A stretch of 64,000 nucleotides of DNA from Sphaerisporangium perillae (GCF_023276435.1 NZ_JALLPO010000026.1:88349-152348), one strand, 5' to 3'; positions 41,526 to 52,065 are shown, numbered from the stretch's first letter. Program-made: numbers and translations. Notes: generated by a model from the sequence alone, not told the origin.

Positions 41526-43186
41526 TGTCGCCGACCTTCGCCGGGATCCTGTTCATAGGGTCCCTCGTCGTCGCGCTGGTGCTGACGCACCGGCCGGTCG
41601 GCGACTACATGTACCGGGTCTACACCAGTGCGAGGCATCTGGCGTTCGAGCGGGTGATCTACCGGCTCATCGGGGTCCGGGCGGACACCGAGCAGCGATG
41701 GAGCGTCTACGCCCGGAGCGTGCTGGCGTTCTCCGCCGTCTCCATCCTGTTCCTGTACGCCTTCCAGCGCCTGCAGGACAAGCTGTTCCTGTCGCTCGGG
41801 TTCGACGCCGTCCCCAGCCACATCGCGTGGAACACCGCGGTCAGCTTCGTCACCAACACCAACTGGCAGGCGTACTCGGGTGAGTCCACGATGGGTCACC
41901 TGGTGCAGATGGCCGGCCTGGCCGTGCAGAACTTCGTGTCGGCCGCGGTCGGCATGTCCGTGGCGGTCGCGCTGGTGCGCGGGTTCGCCCGCAAGCGGAC
42001 CGAGAACCTCGGCAACTTCTGGGTGGACCTGGTCCGTGGCACCGTCCGCATCCTGCTGCCGATCGCGTTCATCGGTGCGATCGTCCTGGTGGCGGGTGGC
42101 CTGATCCAGAACCTCTCCGGCGTCCACGATGTCGCCACGCTGGCCGGGGGCACGCAGCACATCACCGGCGGCCCGGTGGCCAGTCAGGAGGTCATCAAGG
42201 AGCTCGGCAACAACGGCGGCGGCTTCTACAACGCCAACTCCGCCCACCCGTTCGAGAACGCCAACAGCTGGACGAACTGGTTCGAGATCTTCCTGATCCT
42301 GGTGCTGCCGTTCGCGCTGCCCCGCACGTTCGGCCGGATGGTGGGCGACAAACGGCAGGGTTATGCGATCGCCGCGGTCATGGGCATCCTGGCCTTCACC
42401 AGCGTCGCCGTGCTGACCGGGCTGGAGATCGCGCACAACGGCACCGTCCCGCAGGCGGTCGGCGCCGCGATGGAGGGCAAGGAGGTCCGGTTCGGCGTCG
42501 CCAACTCCGGCACCTTCGCCGCGGCCACGACGCTGACCTCGACCGGCGCGGTCAACTCCTTCCACGACTCGTTCACCGCGCTCGGTGGCATGCTCACCAT
42601 GTTCAACATGATGCTGGGCGAGGTGGCGCCCGGCGGGGTGGGCGCGGGTCTGTACGGCATGCTCGTGCTGGCGGTGATCACGGTCTTCGTCGCCGGCCTG
42701 ATGGTGGGCCGCACGCCGGAGTACCTCGGCAAGAAGATCGGCGCCCGCGAGATCAAGCTGGCGTCGATGTACTTCCTCACCACGCCGGTGCTCGTGCTGA
42801 TCGGCACGGCGCTGGCCATGGGCTCGGCCGAGCAGCGGGCGAGCATGCTCAACAGCGGCCCGCACGGGTTGTCGGAGGTGCTCTACGCCTTCACCTCCGC
42901 CTCCAACAACAACGGCTCGGCGTTCGCCGGCATCACCGTGAACACCCCGTGGTATGACACCGCGCTGGGGCTGTGCATGGCCTTCGGCCGCTTCCTGCCG
43001 ATTGTCTTCGTGATCGCACTGGCAGGCTCGCTGGCCAAACAGGCGCCGGTCCCCGCGTCGGCGGGCACGCTGCCCACCCACCGGCCGCAGTTCGTCGGCA
43101 TGGTCGTCGGCGTGACGATCATCCTGGTCGCCCTGACATTTCTCCCCGCCCTGGCGCTGGGGCCGCTCGCAGAAGGAATCTCCTAA
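41525..43186 (+). CDS. kdpA: K+-transporting ATPase channel subunit KdpA
   Basis: A 553-residue membrane protein with about ten spans that forms the K+-selective pore of the Kdp P-type ATPase. The SKT-like filter loops are visible: [10 protein letters not shown] (~115), [17 protein letters not shown] (~230), a third loop near [10 protein letters not shown] (~350), and [14 protein letters not shown] (~460). Overlaps of one base at both ends couple it to kdpF and kdpB. Confidence 0.95.
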   Translation: MSPTFAGILFIGSLVVALVLTHRPVGDYMYRVYTSARHLAFERVIYRLIGVRADTEQRWSVYARSVLAFSAVSILFLYAFQRLQDKLFLSLGFDAVPSHIAWNTAVSFVTNTNWQAYSGESTMGHLVQMAGLAVQNFVSAAVGMSVAVALVRGFARKRTENLGNFWVDLVRGTVRILLPIAFIGAIVLVAGGLIQNLSGVHDVATLAGGTQHITGGPVASQEVIKELGNNGGGFYNANSAHPFENANSWTNWFEIFLILVLPFALPRTFGRMVGDKRQGYAIAAVMGILAFTSVAVLTGLEIAHNGTVPQAVGAAMEGKEVRFGVANSGTFAAATTLTSTGAVNSFHDSFTALGGMLTMFNMMLGEVAPGGVGAGLYGMLVLAVITVFVAGLMVGRTPEYLGKKIGAREIKLASMYFLTTPVLVLIGTALAMGSAEQRASMLNSGPHGLSEVLYAFTSASNNNGSAFAGITVNTPWYDTALGLCMAFGRFLPIVFVIALAGSLAKQAPVPASAGTLPTHRPQFVGMVVGVTIILVALTFLPALALGPLAEGIS

Positions 43187-45336
43187 TGGCAACCCCCATG
43201 CTGCGACAAGCGCCGGGCCGTGCACCTGAGCCGCAGAAGAACGGCAAGGTGGGCGGTGGTCTGCTGGACCCCAAGCAGCTTGTGATCTCGCTGCCGGACG
43301 CGCTGCGCAAGCTGAACCCGACCACGCTGTGGCGCAACCCGGTCATGTTCATCGTCGAGATCGGCGCGGTGTTCACCACCGTCCTGGCGGTAACCGATCC
43401 GTCGATCTTCGCCTGGGCGATCGTGGTCTGGCTCTGGCTGACTGTGGTGTTCGCCAACCTGGCTGAGGCCGTGGCCGAGGGCCGGGGCAAGGCTCAGGCG
43501 GCCACCCTCCGCGCCGCCAAGCGTGACACCACAGCGCGCCGGATCGAGGGCTGGCAGGCAGGCCAGGTCGCCGTCTCGTGGGACACCGTGGGTGCCCCCG
43601 AGCTCAAGCAGGGCGACTTCGTGGTCGTCGAGGCAGGGGAGATCATCCCGGGCGACGGTGATGTGGTGGAGGGCATCGCCAGCGTGGACGAGTCGGCCAT
43701 CACCGGCGAGTCCGCCCCGGTGATCCGCGAGTCCGGTGGCGACCGCTCGGCGGTGACCGGCGGCACCAAAGTGCTGTCGGACCGGATCGTCGTCCAGATC
43801 ACCCAGAAACCGGGCGAGAGCTTCATCGACCGCATGATCGCCCTGGTCGAGGGCGCCAACCGGCAGAAGACCCCCAACGAGATCGCCCTGAACATCCTGC
43901 TGGCCGCGCTGACGATCATCTTCCTCGTCGCCACCGCCACCATGCAGCCGCTGGCCATCTTCTCCAAGGCCCAGAACCCGGGCATCCCCGACTCGCTCGC
44001 CCTTACCGGGGACGGCGTCACGGGAATCGTCCTGGTGTCGCTGCTGGTCTGCCTGATCCCGACCACGATCGGCGCGCTGCTGTCGGCCATCGGCATCGCG
44101 GGCATGGACCGGCTGGTGCAGCGGAACGTGCTCGCCATGAGCGGCCGCGCGGTCGAAGCCGCGGGCGACGTCAGCACCCTGCTGCTGGACAAGACCGGCA
44201 CCATCACGCTGGGCAACCGGCAGGCGTCGGAGTTCGCGCCGGCGCCCGGCGTCACCGCCGGCGAGCTGGCAGCCGCGGCGCAGCTGGCGAGCCTCGCCGA
44301 CGAGACCCCCGAAGGCCGCTCCATCGTGGTGTACGCCAAGCAGGCCTACGGTCTGCGCGTGCGGCAGCCGGGCGAGCTCGCCCACGCCGAGTGGATCGCC
44401 TTCACCGCCCAGACCCGCATGTCGGGCGTGGACGTGGACGGCCGCCAGGTCCGCAAGGGCGCCGCCACCGCGGTCATGAAATGGGTGCGCGACAACGGCG
44501 GCCGTCCCACCGAAGAGGTCGGTGACCTGGTGGACGGCATCTCCGCCTCCGGCGGGACACCTTTGGTAGTGGGCGAGGTGCTGGACGGCAAGGCACGGGT
44601 CCTTGGGGTGATCCACCTCAAGGACGTCGTCAAGCAGGGCATGCGCGAGCGGTTCGACGAGATGCGCAAGATGGGCATCCGAACCGTGATGATCACCGGG
44701 GACAATCCGCTGACCGCCAAGGCCATCGCCGATGAGGCGGGGGTCGACGACTTTCTGGCGGAGGCGACCCCGGAGGACAAGCTGGCACTGATCCGCAAGG
44801 AGCAGGAGGGCGGCCGGCTGGTCGCGATGACCGGGGATGGCACCAATGACGCCCCGGCGCTGGCGCAGGCCGATGTGGGCGTCGCGATGAACACCGGCAC
44901 CTCGGCCGCCAAGGAGGCCGGGAACATGGTGGACCTGGATTCCAACCCGACCAAGCTCATCGAGATCGTGGAGATCGGCAAGCAGCTGCTGATCACCCGC
45001 GGGGCGTTGACGACGTTCTCCATCGCCAACGACATCGCCAAGTACTTCGCGATCATCCCCGCGATGTTCGCCGCGGTCTACCCAGGTCTGGACACGCTGA
45101 ACATCATGCGGCTGGCGAGCCCGCAGTCGGCGATCCTGTCGGCGGTCATCTTCAACGCCCTGGTGATCATCGCGTTGATCCCGCTGGCCCTGCGCGGCGT
45201 CAGGTACCGCCCCTCCAGCGCGTCCAAGCTGCTCAGCCGCAACCTCTACGTCTACGGCCTGGGCGGCATCATCGTGCCGTTCATCGGAATCAAGCTCATC
45301 GACCTGCTCATCCACTTCCTTCCGGGGATGTCATAA
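43186..45336 (+). CDS. kdpB: K+-transporting ATPase catalytic subunit KdpB
   Basis: A 716-residue P-type ATPase (P1A). The phosphorylated Asp is about residue 335 in [13 protein letters not shown]. Other motifs are [15 protein letters not shown] (actuator TGES), [19 protein letters not shown] (M4 membrane segment with the PTT bend), EFTAQ-region [11 protein letters not shown] in the nucleotide domain, and [20 protein letters not shown] in the P domain. It starts at ATG 43186 overlapping the kdpA stop, with AGAAGGAAT upstream. It hydrolyses ATP to drive K+ through KdpA. Confidence 0.96.
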   Translation: MATPMLRQAPGRAPEPQKNGKVGGGLLDPKQLVISLPDALRKLNPTTLWRNPVMFIVEIGAVFTTVLAVTDPSIFAWAIVVWLWLTVVFANLAEAVAEGRGKAQAATLRAAKRDTTARRIEGWQAGQVAVSWDTVGAPELKQGDFVVVEAGEIIPGDGDVVEGIASVDESAITGESAPVIRESGGDRSAVTGGTKVLSDRIVVQITQKPGESFIDRMIALVEGANRQKTPNEIALNILLAALTIIFLVATATMQPLAIFSKAQNPGIPDSLALTGDGVTGIVLVSLLVCLIPTTIGALLSAIGIAGMDRLVQRNVLAMSGRAVEAAGDVSTLLLDKTGTITLGNRQASEFAPAPGVTAGELAAAAQLASLADETPEGRSIVVYAKQAYGLRVRQPGELAHAEWIAFTAQTRMSGVDVDGRQVRKGAATAVMKWVRDNGGRPTEEVGDLVDGISASGGTPLVVGEVLDGKARVLGVIHLKDVVKQGMRERFDEMRKMGIRTVMITGDNPLTAKAIADEAGVDDFLAEATPEDKLALIRKEQEGGRLVAMTGDGTNDAPALAQADVGVAMNTGTSAAKEAGNMVDLDSNPTKLIEIVEIGKQLLITRGALTTFSIANDIAKYFAIIPAMFAAVYPGLDTLNIMRLASPQSAILSAVIFNALVIIALIPLALRGVRYRPSSASKLLSRNLYVYGLGGIIVPFIGIKLIDLLIHFLPGMS

Positions 45337-46215
45337 ATGGAACGCCTGCCAAGCTGGATCCGCCAGCACCTGGCCGCGCTGCGCGCGCTGCTGGTGCTGA
45401 CCGTGGTGACCGGCATCATCTATCCCCTGGTGGCCACCGGGGTCGCCCAGGCGCTGTTCAACGGCAACGCCAACGGCTCGATCGTGCAGAAGGACGGCAA
45501 AGACGTGGGCAGCTCCCTGGTCGGACAGTTGTTCACCGACAAGGACGGCAATCCCGTCAAGAAGTACTTCCAGAGCCGCCCCTCCGCCGCCGGTGACGGC
45601 TACGACATGGAGTCGACAGCCGCTGGCAACCTGGGCCCGGAGGACATCGTGGACACCCTGGCGGTGCCCGGAGCCAAGGACTCTGAGGGCAACCCCGACA
45701 CCGGTAAGCAGAGCCTGCTCACCCAGGTCTGCGCCCGCAGCAAGGCGGTCGGCGAGTTGGAGGGCGTCAGCGGCGCGCGGCCGTACTGCACGGCCGACGG
45801 CGTGGGCGCGGTGCTGAAGGTCTTCCCGGCCGTCGGCACGCCCACGCGGGCGGTCAGCGTCAACCAGGCCTGCCCCGCGACCCCCTTCATCGCCGAATAC
45901 CAGGGGGTGAAGGTGGAGTGCGGCAAGCCCGGCGAGGACTACGCGGCCGGCCGCACGGTCGCGATCCGCGGCTCGGGCAAGGCCGTGGTGCCCGCCGACG
46001 CGGTCACCGCCAGCGGCTCCGGCCTCGACCCGCACATCTCCGTGGCCTACGCCGATCTGCAGGCCGGCCGGGTCGCCAAGGAGCGCGGCCTCACATCGGA
46101 CCGGGTGAAGGCCCTGATCCGGGAGAACACCACCGGCCGGAGCCTCGGCTTCATGGGCGAGCCCGGGGTGAACGTCCTCCAGCTCAACCTGGCCCTCGAC
46201 CGGCTCAAGGGTTAA
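45337..46215 (+). CDS. kdpC: K+-transporting ATPase subunit KdpC with a Cys-containing insert
   Basis: A 292-residue protein, about 90-100 residues longer than typical KdpC. One N-terminal membrane span (LRALLVLTVVTGIIYPLVATG) is followed by the conserved KYFQSRPSAAGDGYD, and near the end VTASGSGLDPHISVAYADLQ, VAKERGL and LGFMGEPGVNVLQLNL. Between about residues 100 and 217 lies an extra extracytoplasmic segment with four Cys (132, 151, 179, 195), which could form two disulphides. KdpC normally stabilises ATP binding and assembly; the insert may add an extracellular sensor or binding surface. It starts directly after the kdpB stop. Confidence 0.92.
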   Translation: MERLPSWIRQHLAALRALLVLTVVTGIIYPLVATGVAQALFNGNANGSIVQKDGKDVGSSLVGQLFTDKDGNPVKKYFQSRPSAAGDGYDMESTAAGNLGPEDIVDTLAVPGAKDSEGNPDTGKQSLLTQVCARSKAVGELEGVSGARPYCTADGVGAVLKVFPAVGTPTRAVSVNQACPATPFIAEYQGVKVECGKPGEDYAAGRTVAIRGSGKAVVPADAVTASGSGLDPHISVAYADLQAGRVAKERGLTSDRVKALIRENTTGRSLGFMGEPGVNVLQLNLALDRLKG

Positions 46216-46347
46216 GGCGATGAATGCCGTTCGGGCGCCGTGGCGTGCTGAACTGAGGAGCGAGGGAGAGCGAAGAACGAGCACTCCCCGGCGCCAGGGG
46301 AAGCCACCGGCTGCCGGCGTCCGAGCCGCGCGAGCGGAGCGAGCACG

Positions 46348-48909
46348 ATGAACTCGGCGCGCGGGCGGTTGCGGATCTATCTGGGTGCGGCCCCCGGTGT
46401 GGGCAAGACCTTCGCGATGCTCGGTGAGGGACGCCGGCGCCTGGAGCGCGGGACCGACGTGGTGATCGGATTCGTCGAGACCCACGGCCGACCCCGTACC
46501 GCCGCGCAGGCGGAGGGCCTGGAGATCGTCCCGCGGAAGACCATGGTCTACCGCGGGACGAGCTTCACCGAGCTCGACGCCGACGCCGTCATCGCACGCC
46601 GGCCGAAGCTGGCGCTGATCGACGAGCTCGCGCACACCAACGTGCCGGGATCGAAGAACGCCAAGCGCTGGCAGGACATCCACGACATCCTCGACGCCGG
46701 AATCGATGTCGTATCCACGGTCAACATCCAGCACCTGGAGTCGCTCAACGACGTCGTCCAGCAGATCACCGGGGTGCCGCAACGGGAGACCGTGCCCGAC
46801 GAGGTCGTCCGGCAGGCCGACCAGGTGGAAATCGTCGACATGGCCCCGGAGGGGCTGCGCCGCCGGATGGCCCACGGCAACATCTACCCACCCGAGAAGA
46901 TCGACGCGGCTCTCTCGAACTACTTCCGCGTCGGCAACCTGACCGCCCTGCGCGAGCTGGCCCTGCTGTGGGTCGCGGGAAAAGTCGACGACCAGCTCGA
47001 CCGCTACCGGGCCGACCACGGCATCGCCGGCACCTGGGAGGCCCGCGAGCGCGTGGTGGTGGCGCTCACCGGCGGCCCGGAGGGCGACACGCTGGTGCGC
47101 CGGGCTGCCAGGATCGCCGCCAGGACCAAAGGCGCCGACCTGCTCGCCGTGCACGTCACCCGCTCCGATGGTCTGAGCGGGGCCGACCCGGCGAACCTGT
47201 CGCGGCAGCGCACCCTGGTCGAGAGCCTCGGCGGCACCTACCACCAGGTCGTGGGCGAGGACGTGCCACGCGCTCTGCTCGACTTCGCGCGCGGCGTCAA
47301 CGCCACCCAGCTCGTGCTCGGCGCCTCCCGGCGCGGCAGGTTCGCCCAGCTGTTCTCCCGGGGCGTCGGGGTCACGACCACCACGCTCTCCGGGTCCATC
47401 GACGTGCACATCGTCGCCCACGCCGAGGTGAGCAAGGGCGCCCGGCGTGCCCGCTCAAGGGCCGCGCTCACGCGCACACGCCGGTTCCTCGGCTGGGGAA
47501 TGGCACTACTGATCATTCCCGTGCTGACTGCCGTGCTGGTCCCATGGAGGGACGATCTGACGCTGCCCAGCGAGATCCTCCTGTTCCTGCTGATGGTGGT
47601 CTGTGTCGCTCTGGTGGGCGGCATGTGGCCCGCCATCACCGCGGCCGTGACCGGCTTCCTGCTGCTCAACTACTACTTCACCCCACCGGTGGATCAGTTC
47701 ACCATCTCCGACCCGGAGAACCTGTTCGCGCTGAGTGTCTATGTGCTCGTGGCCGTCATGGTGAGCGCCGTCGTCGATCTGGCGGCGCGGAAGACCAGGG
47801 AAGCGGTTTACGCGACCGCGGACGCCGAGGTGCTGTCCACCCTGGCCGGGCATGTGCTGCGCGGGGAGGCGGCGCTGCCGTCGTTGCTGGCGCGGCTGCG
47901 TGAGACCTTTGGCCTGACCGCGGTCACGCTGCTGGAACGGATCGGTGAGCCCAGCCCTGACGACAAGTCGGAGCCCGAGGCGTGGCGGATCGTGGCCACC
48001 TCCGGCGGGGCGCCCTGTACGTCTCCGGGTGTCGCGGACTCCGACGTCACCATCGACGAGGACCTGGTGCTTGCGGTGCGAGGACGGCTGCTGGACGCCT
48101 CCGACCGCCGGGTGCTGGAGGCGTTCGCCGCCGAGGCCGCCGTCGCCTTGCGCCAGGAACGGCTGCGCGAGCAGGCCGAGCAGGCCAAACCGCTGGCCGA
48201 GGCGGACAAGATGCGTACAGCCCTGCTCGCCGCGGTCAGCCATGACCTGCGGAGCCCGCTGGCCTCGGCCAAGGCCGCCGTGGACAGCCTGCGTAACACC
48301 GACATCCAGTGGAGCGAGGAGGACCAGCAGGAGCTGCTGGCCACCGCCGACGAATCGCTGATCAAGCTCGACCGGCTGGTGGCCAACCTGCTCGACATGA
48401 GCCGCCTGCAGGCGGGCGTGCTTGGTCTGACCCTGCAGCCGGTCGCCGTCGAGGAGATCGTGCCGCGCGCGATCGACGACCTGGGCCCGATCAGGGATCG
48501 CGTCGAGGGCGACATCTCCGTCGAACTCCCGGACATCGTCGCGGATCCGGCGCTACTGGAGCGGATCCTGGTCAACGTGATGAGCAACGCGGTTCGCTAC
48601 AGCCCCGTCGGGACCAAGGTTCTCATCACCGCTAGCTGGCACGGCGACCATGTCGAGATCCGCGTCATCGACCGCGGTCCCGGCATCCCGCCTGAGGCAC
48701 ATGACCGGATCTTCATGCCCTTCCAACGCCTGGGCGACCGCGACAACCACACCGGTGTCGGCCTCGGCCTCGCGCTCTCCCGGGGGCTGGCGGAGGCGAT
48801 GGGCGGCACCCTCGTTCCGGAAGAGACACCAGGGGGAGGTCTCACCATGATCATTACGCTGCCGATTTCCTCGCGGACGCACGCCGAGCCCATCGAGGAG
48901 ATCGCGTGA
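46348..48909 (+). CDS. kdpD: Sensor histidine kinase KdpD
   Basis: An 853-residue K+/turgor sensor. Domain order is the N-terminal KdpD domain (~5-215, Walker A-like GAAPGVGKTFAMLGEG), a universal-stress domain (~230-360), four membrane spans of DUF4118 (~385-480), a GAF-like region (~490-610), HisKA with the phosphorylated His about 632 in AVSHDLRSPLAS, and HATPase_c (~735-840; NVMSNAVRYSPVG, DRGPGIPPEAHDRIF, GLGLALSRGLAEAMGG). It lies 132 bases after kdpC and overlaps kdpE by four bases. It should phosphorylate KdpE when external K+ is low. Confidence 0.95.
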   Translation: MNSARGRLRIYLGAAPGVGKTFAMLGEGRRRLERGTDVVIGFVETHGRPRTAAQAEGLEIVPRKTMVYRGTSFTELDADAVIARRPKLALIDELAHTNVPGSKNAKRWQDIHDILDAGIDVVSTVNIQHLESLNDVVQQITGVPQRETVPDEVVRQADQVEIVDMAPEGLRRRMAHGNIYPPEKIDAALSNYFRVGNLTALRELALLWVAGKVDDQLDRYRADHGIAGTWEARERVVVALTGGPEGDTLVRRAARIAARTKGADLLAVHVTRSDGLSGADPANLSRQRTLVESLGGTYHQVVGEDVPRALLDFARGVNATQLVLGASRRGRFAQLFSRGVGVTTTTLSGSIDVHIVAHAEVSKGARRARSRAALTRTRRFLGWGMALLIIPVLTAVLVPWRDDLTLPSEILLFLLMVVCVALVGGMWPAITAAVTGFLLLNYYFTPPVDQFTISDPENLFALSVYVLVAVMVSAVVDLAARKTREAVYATADAEVLSTLAGHVLRGEAALPSLLARLRETFGLTAVTLLERIGEPSPDDKSEPEAWRIVATSGGAPCTSPGVADSDVTIDEDLVLAVRGRLLDASDRRVLEAFAAEAAVALRQERLREQAEQAKPLAEADKMRTALLAAVSHDLRSPLASAKAAVDSLRNTDIQWSEEDQQELLATADESLIKLDRLVANLLDMSRLQAGVLGLTLQPVAVEEIVPRAIDDLGPIRDRVEGDISVELPDIVADPALLERILVNVMSNAVRYSPVGTKVLITASWHGDHVEIRVIDRGPGIPPEAHDRIFMPFQRLGDRDNHTGVGLGLALSRGLAEAMGGTLVPEETPGGGLTMIITLPISSRTHAEPIEEIA

Positions 48910-49574
48910 CTCGCATCCTCGTCGTCGACGACGAACCGCAGATCCTGCGGGCACTGCGCATCAATCTCGCCGCCCGGCACTACGAGGTGGCCGTCGCCGC
49001 CGACGGGAGCTCCGCCCTGCGAGGGGCGGCCGACTGGCAAGCCGACCTGGTCGTGCTCGACCTCGGGTTGCCTGACATGGACGGGGTGGATGTGATCCAC
49101 GGGTTGCGTGGCTGGACCGCCGCACCAATCATCGTTCTTTCAGGGCGGGCCGGTAATCAGGACAAGATTGACGCTCTGGACGCCGGAGCAGATGACTACA
49201 TGACCAAGCCGTTCAACATCGAGGAACTGCTCGCCCGCATTCGGGCGGTGACCCGAAGAGCCGCCATACAGGAGTCCGAGCTCGCTCGCATCCAGATCGG
49301 CCACCACACGGTGGACCTGACCGACAAGACGGTCTCTGGTGATGTACGACTTACGCCTACCGAATGGCACATGCTGGAGCTCCTGCTGCGCAACCCCGGC
49401 AAGCTGATCAGCCAGCGGCAGATGCTCACCGAGGTGTGGGGCAGGAACCATCTCAAAGAGACCCACTACCTGCGCCAGTACATGGCGCAGCTTCGCCGCA
49501 AGCTTGAGCCGGACCCCAGCCACCCCGTGCACCTTCTCACCGAGCCGGGCATGGGCTATCGCTTCAAGCCCTGA
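48906..49574 (+). CDS. kdpE: Response regulator KdpE
   Basis: A 222-residue OmpR/PhoB-type regulator. The receiver domain (1-115) has Asp about 52 in VLDLGLPDMDG as phosphoacceptor and the Lys in DDYMTKPFNIEELLARI. The winged helix (~130-222) includes LTPTEWHMLELLLRNPGKLI and ends TEPGMGYRFKP. GTG 48906 overlaps the kdpD stop (GTGA). It is expected to activate the kdpFABC promoter about 7.5 kb upstream in the same cluster. Confidence 0.95.
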   Translation: MTRILVVDDEPQILRALRINLAARHYEVAVAADGSSALRGAADWQADLVVLDLGLPDMDGVDVIHGLRGWTAAPIIVLSGRAGNQDKIDALDAGADDYMTKPFNIEELLARIRAVTRRAAIQESELARIQIGHHTVDLTDKTVSGDVRLTPTEWHMLELLLRNPGKLISQRQMLTEVWGRNHLKETHYLRQYMAQLRRKLEPDPSHPVHLLTEPGMGYRFKP

Positions 49575-49625
49575 GCGACGAAGCGAAAGCCTCCCCGGAC
49601 ACCCTTGTCAAGACGGCGCATGTGC

Positions 49626-50003
49626 CTACCTGACAGTGGACCCTTCGACGGTGGCGTGGCCGGGTGAGGGGTGCGGGTCGTCGTCGCGGTCGATGTGGTC
49701 GGCGTGGTAGATGCCTTGGGTGAGCAGGCGGCGTACGTGGTCGTCGGCGGCGCTGTAGTAGACGAAGGTGCCCTCACGGCGGCCTTTGACCAGCCCGGCC
49801 AGGCGGAGTTTGGCCAGGTGCTGGCTGACCGCGGTCGGCGCGGCGTCGGCGAGTTCGGCTAGGCAGGCGACGTTGGACTCGCCCTGCAGCAGCGCCCACA
49901 GGATTTTGATGCGGGTGGGGTCGGACAGCAGCCGGAACGACTCGGCGGCCAGGTGCACCTGTTCCTCGTTCGGCATATCGAAGTCCGGCAGCGACGTGTG
50001 CAT
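49626..50003 (-). CDS. ArsR/SmtB-family metal-sensing repressor
   Basis: A 125-residue winged-helix repressor. The HTH is LAELADAAPTAVSQHLAKLRLAGLV (in parts); FVYYSAADDHVRRLL is the wing and start of helix 5. The C-terminus GIYHADHIDRDDDPHPSPGH is rich in His and Asp, like the helix-5/C-tail ligands of the Ni/Co sensors NmtR and KmtR. No Cys pair typical of arsenic or cadmium sensors is in that helix. Start ATG 50003. It is divergent from a P1B-4 ATPase with an inverted repeat between them. Confidence 0.88.
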   Translation of the reverse strand: MHTSLPDFDMPNEEQVHLAAESFRLLSDPTRIKILWALLQGESNVACLAELADAAPTAVSQHLAKLRLAGLVKGRREGTFVYYSAADDHVRRLLTQGIYHADHIDRDDDPHPSPGHATVEGSTVR

Positions 50004-50033
50004 GCCCCCAGCATACCCCGCGACCTGTCTGTT

Positions 50034-50055
50034 TGCGTATCTTCGTGAATACGCA
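50034..50055. promoter_or_regulatory. ArsR-type operator between divergent genes
   Basis: TGCGTAT (50034-50040) and ATACGCA (50049-50055) form an inverted repeat with an 8-base spacer. It lies 30 bases from the repressor start and 6 bases before the ATPase ATG. Dyad, length and position suit an NmtR/SmtB-type site controlling both genes. Confidence 0.65.
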
Positions 50056-50061
50056 TATACG

Positions 50062-52065
50062 ATGGGTTCGGTGACAACAGAACTGAGAACTCTCATCGCC
50101 GGCGAGGCCGGGGCCGCGGCTCCGGCCCGGGCCACATCGTCGTGGCGGTCTGGGATGTGGTCGCTGCCGGAGGTGCGCTGGGCAGCGGCCGCGACAACCT
50201 TGTTCGCCGCCGGCGGCATCACGCAGCTGGCCGGGGCGCCCGCCTGGCTGTGGTGGAGCCTGTACCTGTCCAGTTACGCGGCAGGCGGGTGGGAGCCGGG
50301 CCTGGCCGGGCTCAAGGCGCTGCGCGAGCGGACGCTGGATGTGGACCTGCTGATGGTCGCCGCGGCGATCGGCGCGGCCGCGATCGGGCAGGTCTTCGAC
50401 GGTGCGTTGCTGATCGTCATCTTCGCAACCTCCGGAGCGCTGGAGGCGCTGGCCACCAAGCGCACCGAGGATTCGGTGCGCGGCCTGCTGAACCTGGCCC
50501 CTGATCAGGCCACCCGCCTGACCGACGCCGGTGAGGAAGTCGTCGACGCGGCCGTCCTTGAAGTCGGTGAGGTGATCCTGGTGCGGCCCGGGGAGCGCAT
50601 CGGCGCCGACGGACAGGTGCTGTCCGGGGCCAGCGCCGTCGACCAGGCCTCCATCACCGGCGAGAGCCTGCCGGCGGACAAGCACCCCGGGGATGAGGTG
50701 TTCGCCGGCACGTTGAACGGCACCGGCGTGCTGCGGGTGCAGGTGACGCGACCGGCGGGTGAGACGGTGATCGCCCGGATCGTGGCGATGGTGGAGCAGG
50801 CCAGTGCCACCAAAGCGCGCACCCAGCTGTTCATCGAGAAGGTCGAGCAGCGCTACTCCGTCGTCATGGTCGCCGCCACGCTGGCGTTGTTCGTCCTGCC
50901 GCTGCTGTGGGGGGTGGGAGTGCAGGACAGCCTGCTGCGCGCGATGACGTTCATGATCGTGGCCTCGCCGTGCGCGGTGGTGCTGGCCACCATGCCGCCG
51001 CTGCTGGCCGCCATCGCCACCGCCGGCCGGCACGGCGTGCTGGTCAAGTCGGCCGTGGTGATGGAACAGCTCAGCACCGCCACGGCGGTGGCCTTCGACA
51101 AGACGGGCACGCTGACCGAGGGCCGCCCGCACCTGACCGGTGTGCATGTCCTGCCCGGCGCCGACTTCGCCGAGGAGCAGCTGCTGGCGCTGGCGGCCGC
51201 GGCCGAGCAGGGCAGCGAGCATCCGCTGGGGCGCGCCGTGGTGCAGGCCGCCCGCGAGGCCGGCCTGACGCTGCCGGCCGCCGACGCTTTCAGCTCCGAG
51301 CCCGGGCGCGGCGTGCGGGCCCGCGTCGATGGCCACCTGGTCGAGGTCGCCAGCCCCGCCCATCTGCTCGACCGCGGCGGCAGCGACGTCGGCGCAGCAG
51401 CGGTGGTGGCCGACCTGCAGGACGGCGGGCACACGGCCGTGGTGGTGCGCGTGGACGGTGTCCTGGCCGGGGTGCTCGCGCTGGCCGACCGGATGCGGCC
51501 CGGCGCCGCCGAGACCGTGGCACAGCTGACGGCCCTGACCGGGGCCGCGCCGGTGCTGTTGACCGGCGACAACTGCCGGGCCGCGGCCCGGCTGGCGGCG
51601 CAGGCGGGCATCAGCGAGTTCCGCGCGGACCTGCTGCCGGCCGACAAGGTGAGCGCGGTGCACGAGCTGCAAGCCGGCGGCAGGAAGGTGGCGCTGGTCG
51701 GCGACGGCGTCAACGACGCTCCCGCGCTAGCCTCCGCGCATGTCGGCATCGCGATGGGCCGTGCCGGATCCGACCTGGCCCTGGACACCGCCGACGCGGT
51801 CATCACCCGCGACGAGCTGGCCACCGTGCCGGCCGTGATCGCGCTGGCCCGCCGGGCCCGCCGCCTGGTGGTGGCCAACCTCGTCATCGCCGCCACCTTC
51901 ATCGCCGTGCTGGTGGCCTGGGACCTGTTCGGCGACCTGCCGCTGCCGCTGGGCGTGGCCGGGCACGAAGGTTCCACCGTCATCGTCGGTCTCAACGGAC
52001 TGCGCCTGCTGCGCACCGCCGCCTGGCGACGCGCCGCCCAGAGCCCCGCGGGTAAGGGACGCTGA
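50062..52065 (+). CDS. P1B-4-type heavy-metal P-type ATPase (CoaT/CtpD-like)
   Basis: A 667-residue metal exporter. It has no N-terminal HMA domain and six predicted membrane spans. The TM4 motif is SPC (Ser about 302) instead of CPC, and the last transmembrane region has HEGST (~635). SPC plus HEG(G/S)T defines subgroup P1B-4, known to export Co2+, Fe2+ or Ni2+. Catalytic motifs are ITGESLPADK, DKTGTLTEG (Asp about 346), the nucleotide-domain SEHPLGRA, and GDGVNDAPAL. The ATG 50062 lies almost on the operator, so transcripts may be leaderless. The divergent NmtR-like repressor supports Ni/Co or Fe as substrate. Confidence 0.92.
   Translation: MGSVTTELRTLIAGEAGAAAPARATSSWRSGMWSLPEVRWAAAATTLFAAGGITQLAGAPAWLWWSLYLSSYAAGGWEPGLAGLKALRERTLDVDLLMVAAAIGAAAIGQVFDGALLIVIFATSGALEALATKRTEDSVRGLLNLAPDQATRLTDAGEEVVDAAVLEVGEVILVRPGERIGADGQVLSGASAVDQASITGESLPADKHPGDEVFAGTLNGTGVLRVQVTRPAGETVIARIVAMVEQASATKARTQLFIEKVEQRYSVVMVAATLALFVLPLLWGVGVQDSLLRAMTFMIVASPCAVVLATMPPLLAAIATAGRHGVLVKSAVVMEQLSTATAVAFDKTGTLTEGRPHLTGVHVLPGADFAEEQLLALAAAAEQGSEHPLGRAVVQAAREAGLTLPAADAFSSEPGRGVRARVDGHLVEVASPAHLLDRGGSDVGAAAVVADLQDGGHTAVVVRVDGVLAGVLALADRMRPGAAETVAQLTALTGAAPVLLTGDNCRAAARLAAQAGISEFRADLLPADKVSAVHELQAGGRKVALVGDGVNDAPALASAHVGIAMGRAGSDLALDTADAVITRDELATVPAVIALARRARRLVVANLVIAATFIAVLVAWDLFGDLPLPLGVAGHEGSTVIVGLNGLRLLRTAAWRRAAQSPAGKGR

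Noticed and set aside
41366..43225. 619-codon minus-strand frame opposite kdpA
   Set aside because: Antisense shadow with repetitive charged composition.
43183..45315. 710-codon open frame on the minus strand opposite kdpB
   Set aside because: It is an antisense shadow of a clearly conserved gene, with low-complexity Gln/His/Arg/Asp composition and no domain.
45331..47421. 696-codon minus-strand frame opposite kdpC and kdpD
   Set aside because: Shadow caused by GC-rich codon bias; it spans two real genes and has no ribosome binding site.
49774..51672. 632-codon minus-strand frame opposite the P1B-4 ATPase
   Set aside because: Antisense shadow; the ArsR gene at its end is in a different frame.
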